This document shows, piece by piece, positions 46,526 through 59,312 of a stretch of 64,000 bases of DNA. Under the pieces are notes generated by a model, which was given only the letters and a program-made list of their open reading frames with translations, was not told the origin of the DNA and did no database searches. The number at the start of each line of letters is the position of its first letter. Positions within the stretch are counted from its first letter, which is position 1. Made by a program: the position numbers and the translations under genes. The stretch is from Blastomussa wellsi (taxonomy: Eukaryota; Cnidaria; Anthozoa; Scleractinia; Plerogyridae), in contig OX393573.1 in NCBI GenBank assembly GCA_947652115.1, positions 565,919 through 629,918 of the forward strand. The letters run 5' to 3'.

Positions 46526-49500
46526 CTGATAATAATTTAGATTCTTTTTACATGATCATTTTTTAGAATTGTGAAATTTCAATCTTCTGACCGTGTGATG
46601 GTAACTCAAGTGGCCTGTGGAGCGAGACATTCTCTGGCACTCACCACAGGTGATGATCTATTTTCCTGCTTTCTACTTTACTGTAACAGACACTGCTTGC
46701 CAAGGTCCAAGGTTTGGCTTTCTTCCCTGCAGGGTTTTTTCTCCGTATACCATACAATATACATGGGAAGCTCTTCAGTCTAGACAGCCTGCCTCACTAT
46801 CCATTCCTTGTACTAGCTGCCTAAGTTTAAAGATCGCTTTTGATTTGTAACATCATTTTACAATACTCACAAAAAGATTACGTTTTGTGCAGTATGGACT
46901 AAAAGCTGCTTCTAATTCTTCTTTTTCTCTAGTGTTAAGCAATTTTTATTTAATAATTATGTTTCTGAGTGCTAGGGGCATTGTTCCAGTTGTTTGTTCT
47001 GTTTTTCTCTCAAAGGATAGCGAGCTGTTCATGCGAGACCTGGTGAGAGCTGTTACTCAACCTAAACCATTGTCAATCGCTAGGCTCTCAAAAAAATTGT
47101 GAAAACAATTATAATTATATTGTTTGTTGTTAGGTGGATTCTTATTTTCCTGGGGAGATAATAGGAATGGTCAGCTTGGAATTGGCAACTCGAGTCCAGT
47201 ACACTACCTTCCTGAACAAGTTACATCTCTGTTTGGAGTGCCATTTGCTTTGTTATGTGCTGGAGGGTATCATAGCTTTGCTTTGTCTCTTTCTGGAGCA
47301 CTGTTTAGCTGGGGAAGGAACAAGTACGTTTTGCAATAACAACTTTGTTTAATGAGGGCAACACTATCTACAACTGACAAACCTATGGCCCTAGAATTGG
47401 AAGGTTTTTGTGGACGAAGGAAAACAGTAGGCCCCAGAGAAACACCCTCAGAGCAAGGATGAGAACCAACAACAAACTCAACCCACATATGACGCCGGGT
47501 CCGGGAATCAAACCCAGGTCACATTGCAAGTAGTTACAGAAAATATCCATACTACCCCCACAGAAGGGATTGGAAATTCCCGGGGGTGGGGGGATTCTCA
47601 AAGACCAAAAAATTTAAAGAAATTTATGAAGCTTAATTGGAATTTCCGGGGTGGGGGGTCTTATAAAAAAATCCCTTCCGTGGGGGAGGTATGGATATTT
47701 TATGGAACTACACATTGGTGGGAGGCAAGTGCTCTCACCACAGTGCATTCCCTGCTACCAGAATGTTTGTATCATGTATCATACATGAAAATGGAGTTAA
47801 AGTCAAAACATTGCTATTTGTTTTCCAGCTTTGGTCAACTTGGAGTTAACAACAACAAAGGTTAGTTTAAACCGCTTTACACATAATGCTAATTTTGCTC
47901 CTTTCATCTTTCATCTCTCTGGATCATTCCTCTCTCTTATACATTCTAGCACCTGGTGCCAGTGATTGAGTGTGTTATCATTAAAAGAAAGATAGCCTCG
48001 TGCCATACTGCTGGAGCTTATCCCGGTTTCTGTAGCATAAAGCAGCTAGAAATATTCCTACCTCCCCCTCTTCTTCCCCCCTAGCTAGTGCATCACAGGG
48101 TTACCCCCCAGCATTATTTCACTGGTACTCATTCATACACCTGGGTGGAGAGAGGCACTGCGAGAGTAAAGTGTCTTGCCTAAGAACACAATGCAGTGCC
48201 CTGGCCAGGGCTAGAACCCAGACCATCTGATCCAGAGTCCAGCACGCTAACCATTAGGCGACCACGCCTCCCACTCTGATCATTGCGGTCATTAAGAACA
48301 ATAATAATCTTTCAAGGTTCAGACAAATTTTACAAATTTTGTTGCAGATCATTTTATGCCTGTACTTGTCAGGTCTTTAAGATCTCAAAGAGTAAGACAT
48401 GTAGCAGCTGGAGAGTACCACACAGCTGTCTTGACAGAAGTATGTGCTTTTGATTTACATACAGTTTCTATACGCATTCGATTAGTCAAGCGTGATTCCA
48501 TGTAATCGATGACAGAAACAATAGACAATGAAGACAATGGAATTACTGTCTAATAATAATTTTATTATTAACTTATTTGTAGTAATATTATTTCTTGATT
48601 CAGTAAAATTACTCTTTAGATGTTTCGTTCAGTCCTTTTCTTCTCAGCTGATAATCCACCAGATTTTGCTAATCTTTGTCTACATGTATGAGTCATTCAA
48701 ATTACATGTACATGTGCAATTATGTACAAACTTTACGGTTAATTTGTTGGTCATCTTTAAATCAAACTCACTTTGACTGAACATTACATTATGCCAATAA
48801 AAACTCCTGGCCATTCACCCACCGTTCCCTTGTCACTTTATTGGCACAAGATAATTTCCTTTATTAGTACTGGTAGCCATATAATAGCATGTACATCAAC
48901 AAAGGCATTGTACTGCCAGAACTTATCCCGGTTTCCGTAGCATTAAGCGGCAAGGAATATTTCTACTCCCCCCTGGATGGGATGCTAGTCCATCGCAGGG
49001 TTACCCCCAGCATTATTTCGCTAGTACCCATTTATACACCTGGCTGGAGAGAGGCACTGTGAGAGTAAAGTGTCTTGCCCAAGAACACAACACAGTTCCC
49101 TGGCCGAGGCTCGTACCCGGACCGTCCGATCCGGAGTCCGGCGCACTAACCATTAGGCTATTTTCATAATGTTGTTCATGTATTCTTCAATCACAGGATG
49201 GTGGGGTGTTCACGTTTGGCTGCGGCAGTTATGGACAACTTGGGCATAACTCAAATAATGACGAGTATAACCCTAGAAAGGTACGTAACCACACATGATG
49301 TTTGAACAATGATCTCTTTTCACCACCTCTTGATAATGTTGCTCATGTATTTGCTTTGTGTTTACTTTACAACAGGTATTTGAATTAATGGGAAAGGTTG
49401 TAACTCAAATTGCTTGTGGGAGGTATGATTGTTGTTTGTATTTCATCATTTAGCTAAATTGCGGTATCTAAAGCTCCGTTTTAATAATTTGATTTCAAGG

Positions 49501-52362
49501 TGCCAGGTATGTACTACACAATCATGTGTTTAGCAAACAATGTTAGTGTGAAAGTGAATGTGATGTGTTCATTCGCTTTATTTGTCCATAGAATGATTGT
49601 AATTTCAGTAACATCCTAATTTGTAGATATTGCCTCAGTCTACTTTGCACTATAATTTGTAGTGCTCTGTTTTTGGCTCATTCTCATTTTAGTGGCAATG
49701 TTAAAGTGTATTTTTTAGCAACTCTGAAATTTCCCTTTTGATTGTCTTGATTTGTCATATTGGTTTGTTGACTATAACAGGGACACTAACATTGACTGTC
49801 ATGTGTGATTTCAGGCTGCATACCTTGGCTTATGTAGCATCGTCAGAAAAGCTGTACGCCTTTGGATCAGGAGAGAGTGGCCAGTTGGGTAATAACCAAG
49901 TTGTCACTGTCAATAGCCCCACTGCTGTTGACAACAGTTGGGTATCTAATGACGCTATAGGAACAGACCCTGTTCGTCACTGCAGGGTCCAAACGATCGC
50001 AGCAGGTGGTGATCACTGTTATGTTCTAACATTCAAAAATGTAAGTGAGAAACTTGCATCTTTTAATAATTATCTTGAAGTCTTAAACTCTGTTTTCAAT
50101 TACATGCTTCCACGCTTGAGAGACAGTTCAATTTCACCTTTAAAAGGAGTTCTTGCTTTGGTACTCTCTAACCATGTTTGTTTTTCACCAAAATGCGAAC
50201 AATAAGAGAGTGCTCAATTACATTCTTATCATTGCCAAATATCACATTTTCACAACAAGTGTCTGCGATGACAGGCTGAGCTTTGATTGCTTTCTTCTAC
50301 GTTTAAAAAACAAGTTAGATATCATGCGCACAATAGCTATAAAAAACAAGTCTCTAAATAAATTCGAAACGACTTGGGCACCCTTTTTGTAATTTATTTA
50401 GTTTATTTACCTATTTATTTGTTCTCTATACTACAAATACTGTTCAAACTTCATATCTTAATATATATATTTATATTTTTGTTTTTTGTACGTGTACCTA
50501 ATTATATAATTAATTAATTATGTGTAAAATGTGGATATTAAAGACATTTAAAAAATAAAAAAAAATAAAAAATAAAAAAAAAAAATAAAAAAAAAAAAAA
50601 ATGTTTGTTTTCCTACTTTAACCAGAATGATCAGTCATCCTGTGATCTCCGAAAGCAAGACACTTCTAAGTGCCTGTGGACCTTGTCTGAGTCTAGTGTT
50701 AAGGAATTGGTTCAACAGTTGTCACAACCAAATCCATCTGCAGAATTTTTTCAGTGAGTACTTTGTACATGTATAATTATTTTATTATTTATTATTTGTA
50801 GTAGCTCACAGTCACAGTACATTTTCAATCTTGTTTGTTTCATCAAATTCTCGTCCTACCAAAGCTGTAACAATAGTTTTCAGTCATGCAATAACTGTTT
50901 TATTAATCTAGCTTCAAAGCTCGATTTCTAATGGTAGCCAATTAGCCATCAATGGTTTTGAAATGACAACCTCCCAAGTACTGAAAATTTCCATCCATGT
51001 GATTCTAGAATGTTTGGTGAATTGTTTGCAATTTTTTTAAAGTTTAACCCCTTTTTTTATTGGAAACTGTTATAGGATGTTTCTGAACCAATTGCTCCCA
51101 TTTGTAAATTTCTGTAAGTTTTGGAAAGCACTCACTTTCCAGTGGTGACTGATTTCATTCTAATTCATGTGACTGTATAACTTTCATGTTTGCCTTTTTT
51201 GTTGCAGTAAATTAGAGACAGTTTTTTCATCAAAAGCTTGTTTGAATGGATCATTTTTGGACAGGTGATATTCTTTGTAGTAGAGAACAACACCAAAAAC
51301 AAGATGTTTATGGTAACTAGGTACTTGAGATAAGTGAAAATTCTTCATTCCAGTGGTTCGTAAGCCTTGACAATGCTGTGAAAAGAATGAAAAGTTTTTC
51401 AGTTTAGATTGCAAGGAACTCAGGGCAAGGGTAAACAGTCACCACTTAATATATTTTTTTGCCCAATTCTAGTCGCACACTAAAGGAGCATTCATTTGGG
51501 ATATTCCGGAATAAGAATATATTCCGGAATATATTCCGGCTATTCTGCTCCTGGGAGCAGAATAGCTGAAATGGAAATCCAGGTATTCCAGAATGAGAAT
51601 AGCTCCCAAACAAATGCTTACTCGCATTATTCCAATTATTCTTATTCCGGATTGATCCCGAACGAACGCACCCAAAAAGTAAGAAACTCTTGGTATGTGG
51701 GCTAATCTAATCTGCCAATGTGCTCAGTTGTTCAAAGGATGGATAACATCATTCACCAAAGGAATCTCTGACCATTGGCAACCAAAGAACAGTAGCTATC
51801 CACTGGACAGTGATTTACTGGGTAGTAAGAATTACCTACCTTTTGAACAACCAGGGCCAGAAGTGCTTACAAGACGATTCAACATTTCTTGCTACATGAA
51901 CTTGTACGTTTCTAAGTGGAGCATCTTAATCAATTCTCTGTTTAATCTTTCAGCCAAAACCACGAACAAACAAGCTCTAGGACTCATGGTATTCATCTAT
52001 CTTCTGCAAGAAGGTCTTTTGGTTTGCTTAGTCGTATACGTCACCAGGAAATAATTAACAAGGTTAGCTCTTGTTAAGTCACTAAGCTAGCCAACCGGAA
52101 TGGTTACTGCCTCCCTAATAAGCTACTAAGTGTGCATACATGTATGACAATATAATTTGGTTTTATCAACTGGGTTGATAATGTCAATTGGCCACCGTAA
52201 AGAGATTCAAGTGCTGACGTTTCGAGCGTTAGCCCTTCGTCGGAGCGAAGCGTTAGCCCTCCGACGAAGGGCTAACGCTCGAAACGTCAGCACTTGAATC
52301 TCTTTACGGTGGCCAATTGACATTATCAACCCAGTTGATAAAACCAAATTATATTGTTATAC

Positions 52363-52407
<45 letters not shown>

Positions 52408-55400
52408 CCATACATGTATGAGCCAAGTGGCCCATAAGCCTGGAGCGTATCCCAGGTTTCTGTATTGTGAAGCAACTAGGAGAATTTTCTACTCCCCCTC
52501 CCAGGCTAGATGGTAGGGTTACCCCCCCTCCCCAGAATTAATTTCCCAGTGTTCATTTGAATGCCTGAGCGAAGAGAGGCTTTAGGAGAGGAAAGTATCA
52601 CACAACACAGTGCCCCTGCCAGGGCTAGCGCCAACACACTAACCATTAGGCCACTGCACCCCCCCCCCCCCCCATTTTACAGCGAGGCTCATTAATATTG
52701 GAAGTATGTTGTATCTAAGAACCTTATACTGTACATAGCATTTTAGATTCCTAAGCCATAATCATTAAATGTAGACCTTTCTTTTCTTTTTAGATGTTTG
52801 CTGCACTTACACAAGGTGTCGTTCACTCTCTGCTGCAGTCTCCTCCTGATATTGAGGCTCTCAGAGTTTACTTACTTCTTCCTGAATGCTCTGTCTATCA
52901 AAATGACGACCACTCTAAATTTGACACTATTGTCATTCCCTTTAGTGAAGCAATCTTGAGATTATCGGCTGAGGCTGGCAAGGTCTTAAGTGAGTCTGTT
53001 CATGTACACATGATTAGTAGCTTTGAATTTTTGTAGCATGTACGGTGATGATGATGATGACGATGATGAGAAACGATGACGACGACTGAACTATCCTTCA
53101 GTTTCTTCGAACTCCATGTTTTGTCTGTTGTTGTGTCTGATTTTATTTTTTTTTTACTTTTAGGACGGTGGTGGTCAACTTTACCTTCAACTTATTTTTC
53201 TCATACAATCCAGGTTTGTTCTTCCTTATCCGAGTTCCAGGTTCAAAATAATGATTTCTGGCATCCTTTTAGGGTCATTCGTTACAGTGTAGTATGCATT
53301 CCGTGGATAGTGATTACTGATAGTGATCACGAACACATTTCAAAAATTAATGGTAGCCTTTCCTTTATGACTGTAGGTGCCTGCTATAAGCGACCTGTTG
53401 GAATTGAGCAATAACTTTATTTCAGTTTGTACAAAAATCCTTGAAGGGGGGAATCAATGGTTTTTGACCCCCACCCCCCCCCCAAAAAAAAAAAATACCA
53501 AAAATCTAAAAGTAAAATTGATATTTCTAATATATATTTCTTCACATGCAACCCTTAACAAGACCTTGAAACTAATAAAAATATTGGCATTTTGCCCAGA
53601 ACACCCAAAGTGAGACCAAAAATCCAAAATTTACACCTCTAAGCAAGACGACAAGCCTTCCTGTCTCTTTAATATGGGAGTCCTCCCCCACCCAGGGGAA
53701 AAAGTATAAACTGATTCCCAGCGTGTATGGAAAGAAATAGGTAGTCGTTGGAAGTTTGAGAATTGTGGTTATTGCATTTGTGCTAATAGTGCTGATAAAA
53801 TTGTTAACGTTTGTGTGTTGTTAGATGTTTCAAGACTGTATAAAGTACTTACTGCGTTTTCCACCTCCAAAGTTTATTGATGAAGAGGTATGCACCATGG
53901 ACACAACATTTATTGGCAGAGGAACTTGAATGTATGATGTGCAAGTTTTCAAATTATCTGAGATTTCAAGAAACATCTGAAAACAAATGCAAAGTCGTCT
54001 TCCTACTGATTGAAAGAAATTTCAATAAACTTAGTAATTAAAACTAAATCTATGTGGAAATTAAGTGTCAGCTAAAACAACAACTAGATCGAAGACAACA
54101 AAAAATAACTGGGCTTCATGTGAATTACAAGTACTTAATCAAATGTAAGCATTGCAGGTCAGAGTAAACTTTCTTGCTGAGTATTGAATCTAGTTATCAG
54201 GATTTGGGCCCAATGGGATAACCATAGCAACTACAGGTTTATGATTCCTTACAGACCTGTACTGTATGTCTTGTAGACATAATTATTAATCATGTTTCTT
54301 TTAGGCCATTAGACGGCAAGCAGCCCTTGCTTCATGTTTAGGTGTTTTAGAGCAGCTTAATTTGGTAAGTATGCTACACACCACTGTATGTTAATTAGGT
54401 TGAGGTAAAAGAAACTTAGTGTGCATTACCATGGCAGATTTAGGGGAGGGGGCCTGCCCAACCCACAGTTTTGGTAATCGTCCATGTATTTGGCATTGCA
54501 CCTAAACTTTTTCTGTTGGTTATAATATTATTACTGGTAGTTGTAAACTGGACCCGGGTATTATTCTGTCAGTGGTGGGGTGCAACATTGCCATTTCCAT
54601 ACATGCCAGCTACTCCAACCGCAGTGTTTGTCAGCCAGTCTGACTGCAATGGCATGCTAATAAGATCGTATTTATACATGTTGATCTGACATGTAAAAGC
54701 TGGTTGATTAAATTTCCCGGCTCCTGTTGGGGAAATCACCAAGCGTATTCGCAATAGGCAGTGACAAAGTGACAAAATGTGCTTGCAATTTTGATACCAA
54801 TCAAATTTGATTAGACAGTGTAGAAAATTGCCGAGTTTGCTGTCGACTTAATCTATACACCAAGTAATATAAGCCATTCCTTTCTTCCTTAAGTTTGTTA
54901 TCTGTTCCTTAGGTTAATACCGAGTCTGGTGACATTGTACCATTTAAAAAATTTTACATTCCTGAGATACAAGCGACCATTGATATCAGAGCTGACTACT
55001 ATAACTGGATACAAAATCAGGTAATAATCTGAGAAGCAGTTTACAGCTAGAAAAGTTGCCGTTATGTGGTGCTTTGCAAGACTTCTACCGATTTATCGTT
55101 ACCTAACGTATACCGCAGAATATCTGTTAGCTGCAGTTGATGGATATTTAGAGCATAATGACCATATATGGGTAACATGACAATTTGTTGAATAAGAATT
55201 TCAGATGTTTGTGGAACACAGTTTGAATACAGAGGACAAACTATTGATAAACATCAGTGTCGTGGAACAAGTCTAATGTAAGCTCGACAAAATGCAGCAG
55301 TAAATTAAAACACAGCATGCTTCACCTCCTTCTCATTCTGTTTAGATTCTGACAAAACTTCAAGAATTTCGCTGCAATCTCTATGACGTGGTAGGCCTTT

Positions 55401-58400
55401 GATTTTCAAAAGCACATTTGCTGAACTTTTTAGGCTTGCCAAATCTGGCAGTGAGTGTCCCACTTGCCTTGCTAACCGAGACGCCAAATCAATCTGTATT
55501 TGAAATCATTTAATCACACTGCATTTCTTTTTGGATTACCAAATCCTTTGGGGTCAGACACTTGTTCAAAACCAAAGTACCCAAGTACTCTCATATGCCT
55601 GTGCCCAAATTCTGGTGTGGGTACTTGAAAAAAGGTGTGTTCACATTGATGCCCAGGCTTAGAATTGTACTCGGGCACCGTACCCTGGCACCAAGTGTGA
55701 ACACTGCCTAAAAAACTACAACAGCAGCAGCTAATTTACTTTAATGCTTTTGCCTTCATTTATGCAGTAACGGATTGTTTACTAGAACCTTTGTAGCCAT
55801 AACTTTGAGGATATTCACTAAGAAGTTGATGTTCACAATTCCTTCTGTTCAAAAAAACTACATTAGTCACTCAAGTCCTTTCATTGTTCCACAGAGTGGT
55901 CACAGTACAATTTGAAATGGATATGAAAGATACAGATAAATAATTCTTCATAATTGTCTTTTTAGCAAACCTTTTCATTCTGTCGCTACCCATTTGTTTT
56001 TGATGCTGAAGCCAAAACAACACTGCTTCAAACAGATGCTGTCATGCAGATGCAAGTGAGTTAAAAGAACATTGCGAAGTGGTCATGATCTGCCCTGACT
56101 ACATAATCCTACCCCATCCCATGCATGGATCCCAACAAATAGAAACTCACCTTTTCTCTTCACACCCAGTCCAACTGCATCATTTCCCATTCCATTCTTT
56201 TTCGATATTTTAATCCTTCTTTTCCCCCACTCTACCCATCCAGGCAGGGCTGTCACTAATTTTTCAAGTAGGTGGGGAAAGTAAAAAAGTAGCGGGGGGA
56301 TTTTGTTGTTTGATGTATTTTTCACTTTTGAGTGTTTTGGTTTTGTTTCAAATTAGCCGAGGCTCAAACTCGTAGTAGCCGGGGGAATTCCCTTGCCCCC
56401 GGCCCATAGTGACAGCCCTGCCAGGGGTTCAAATTCAATTCCTGCCCTGGAGTAGTAGGGTGCTCAAGGAACCAAGTGAGTGCCACTAAATTTAGTGCTA
56501 GCTGCAACGCTAGGCAACCATAAACTAGAATCCTATCTGGGTGGGGGTAGGTGGCAGAGAAACTTGTTGGTGATTCATGCACTTTATCTCACCCATTACA
56601 TTCCTTCCCACAATACCTTTTCTCATGCAATCCCACCCATCCATATCGTGATAATAATTTTGGACAACATTTCTTCAATCAAATATACCTTTCTAACTAA
56701 GATTGTGGCATATTACGTTGTTAACCTTGCTGAAGTTCTTTTCCATCCCCTTCGTGAATCCAGGCGTTCCTGGTTGTAATCAGTTTATATATTAAAGAAA
56801 GATTTCCCTTTGTATAATAGCACTTTTCTTGGATGAAGATCAGTGCTAACACTCTAAAAGTTAGCTTTTCAAAATTCGCTATAACAGTTTATTTTCCTTG
56901 ACCAACTTTCAGTCAATTTGCAACTGAGTATTTAACTTGCCCCTGATGCAGCACTACAGATGCTTTATAACTTAGAACTCTGTTCGCAAATTAAGAAGCA
57001 TTGCATTGTCTGCTTTTCTAGAGTGCAGTGGAAGAAGTGACTCGCCGCAATATGCGTTCAATGATGTCCATGTTGCCAATTAATCCAGACAACCCTGTAC
57101 TGGTGATCGTGGTAAAGAGAGAGAACATTGTGGACAACAGCCTCAATCAGATCATGAAATGTGGCCCTTGTGACTTGAAAAAACCTCTCAAGGTAGAAAA
57201 TCAAGATTCTCTGTAGCATCCAACTGCAGTGTTGTATTTCATGTACAGTGGAATCCCACCTTATGGCGACCTTAATGCCTCCACCCCAATAATACAGCCA
57301 GATTATTGTGGCTGCTGATCAATGACTGGATCAACAGGGTTCCACTGTTCAGTCAACTGTCGCTAAGACGGACACCGTCGCGACTGACACTGACTGTCCG
57401 TCTTGAAGAAGTGTCCGGCATATAGAGAGTTTAGATAAATTAAAATGACTGAAAAATGGCCATCACCAGTTGTTCGTCTCGTACAGTCAGTAAAGGCACC
57501 CGTCTTACAGACTAAAGGTTACATGAAGAGAGAGGTGACTCTAAAACATGACATTCTGATAGCAAGAAATGATTAGAGACTGCCATTGATTGAGTAATAG
57601 CAATTTTTGTCATTTAATATTTGTATTTCCATTTTTCAGGTTGTGTTTTATGGTGAGGAGGGTGTCGATGCTGGTGGTGTCAGGAAGGTAAAGTGCATAC
57701 AGTGTATGCCATAATTGATGTAGGTAGCGTTCTCATCAGATGTACCTTGAGACAAATTTTCTCTACGATATATAATTGATGATGTTGTGTTTTCTGTAGG
57801 AATTCTTCATGCTGCTTTTGACCGAGATCTTAGATCCAAAATTTGGAATGTTCACTTACATTGAAGAGTCGCAGACAATCTGGTTTAACGATGGGGTATG
57901 TTGACGCAGTACATGGTTCATAAATCTTTGTTAGACACTTTGCAATGACCGTTATGTATTGTGTGTTGTTCAGTATGCATGCAGTCTCTTTGTCTGTAGG
58001 GAATTCTTTGGCTTCAAGTTTCAGAGATTTGCCAATGGTTGCCCTGTATCTCAAGGTCATATGCAGAATTTAGTTCATTGCGAAAAGTTCATGGGATTTT
58101 GTACTCACTTTCAATGTTAATTTATTTTTTTACTTGTAGACTTTTGAAGAGAGTCCAATGTTCTTGCTGATTGGTGTCATTTGTGGACTGGCTATCTACA
58201 ACTCTACAATTATTGATCTCAGATTTCCTCCAGTTTTGTACAAGAAACTGTTAGGCAGGTATGTTTGCCCTGTCTGCATGGTAAAATACAGTCTTGGAAG
58301 TATGTGAGAGGCACGTTGACTCTGGATCAAGAGTTGCAGGTTCTATACCTGACTGGAGCCATTGTGTTCTTAAGCAAGACACTTTACTCTCACAGTGCCT

Positions 58401-59276
58401 CTGTCCATCCAGGAGTATCAATAGCTATGTCATGGTTTGTGCATTTTTCAAATTCGTCATTTGCAATCCGTCTCAATCTTCTCCATCATGAACCATCCTT
58501 GTTCCTTTTTGGTTTAGTATCACTTCTTTGGTGTTTTTCCTCGTTAGTAAACTGTTAGTTTAGGTTTCTTTCGTTTTAAGGGCAATTTGGTTCGTCGCAA
58601 AACATGACTCAGAATATCATGATGCAGCTACTTTAACCTTGGGATCGACAAGTATCTTATCCAGGGGGAGTAGAAATATGCTTAGTCGCTTTATGCCACA
58701 GAAACTGGGATTAGCTCGATCCTGAAGCTGTGGGCTCATTGGGCAGGCCTCCAGGCTCAAACGTGCACCTACAACACTGTAATCCCTATCGCCAATCGTG
58801 TCCTTTCTTTGTTCAGTTGTCAGCAGCACGCGTTGTAATTCAATCTGTTGTTTCTGTTTTATTTCAGGACGCCAAGTCTTGATGATTTCAGGGGTTATAA
58901 GCCTCAAGTTGCCAGGTTAGTTTTTACATATATTCAGTTTAAAATTATAAATCTAGGTTACTCCATGGGACTGTAATAAACATATTAAACAGAATTTCCT
59001 AATTTTACATTTCATCTTTTTCCTAAATTTAAGTGGTTCACGATGTTATCTGTCTTTTTTGATTGGCCAGGCCAGTTACTTGGCGTTTGCGTGTTATGAC
59101 ACGCAGTAAAAATTAAGTTGCTCTATTATAGTTATGTACATTGAACGGTAAAGTTTTGTTGAAATCGTCATAATAAGAATCTAATTCGGCCATGTTAAAC
59201 TCGCAGAAATCTTGAGAACTTGTTGGAGTATGAAGAAGATGATTTTACAGAAACGTTCGGACTTAACTTTCAGGCA

Positions 59277-59312
<36 letters not shown>

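Larger units (their letters stand above)
44154..50040 (+). other. herc4: HERC exons 1-9: RCC1-like propeller
   Basis: Exons: 44154-44385, 45481-45643, 46567-46649, 47134-47323, 47829-47860, 48348-48439, 49197-49280, 49376-49422, 49815-50040. Seven RCC1-type blades are marked by repeated (W/F)G-x-N/G-x-x-GQLG (for example [60 protein letters not shown]) and by C/A-G-x-x-H-(S/T)-x-(A/V)-L. All phases agree. Confidence 0.93.
50626..56055 (+). other. herc4: HERC exons 10-18: middle region
   Basis: Exons: 50626-50753, 51208-51264, 51954-52062, 52794-52989, 53164-53213, 53825-53887, 54305-54364, 54913-55020, 55966-56055 (residues 384-670). Family landmarks are [42 protein letters not shown] and [23 protein letters not shown]. 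The region between propeller and HECT is helical in this family and has no known catalytic role. Confidence 0.9.

Noticed and set aside
48180..48273. tRNA gene
   Set aside because: A-box and B-box remnants are present, but the arms do not form a cloverleaf and the sequence continues into a repeated SINE body.
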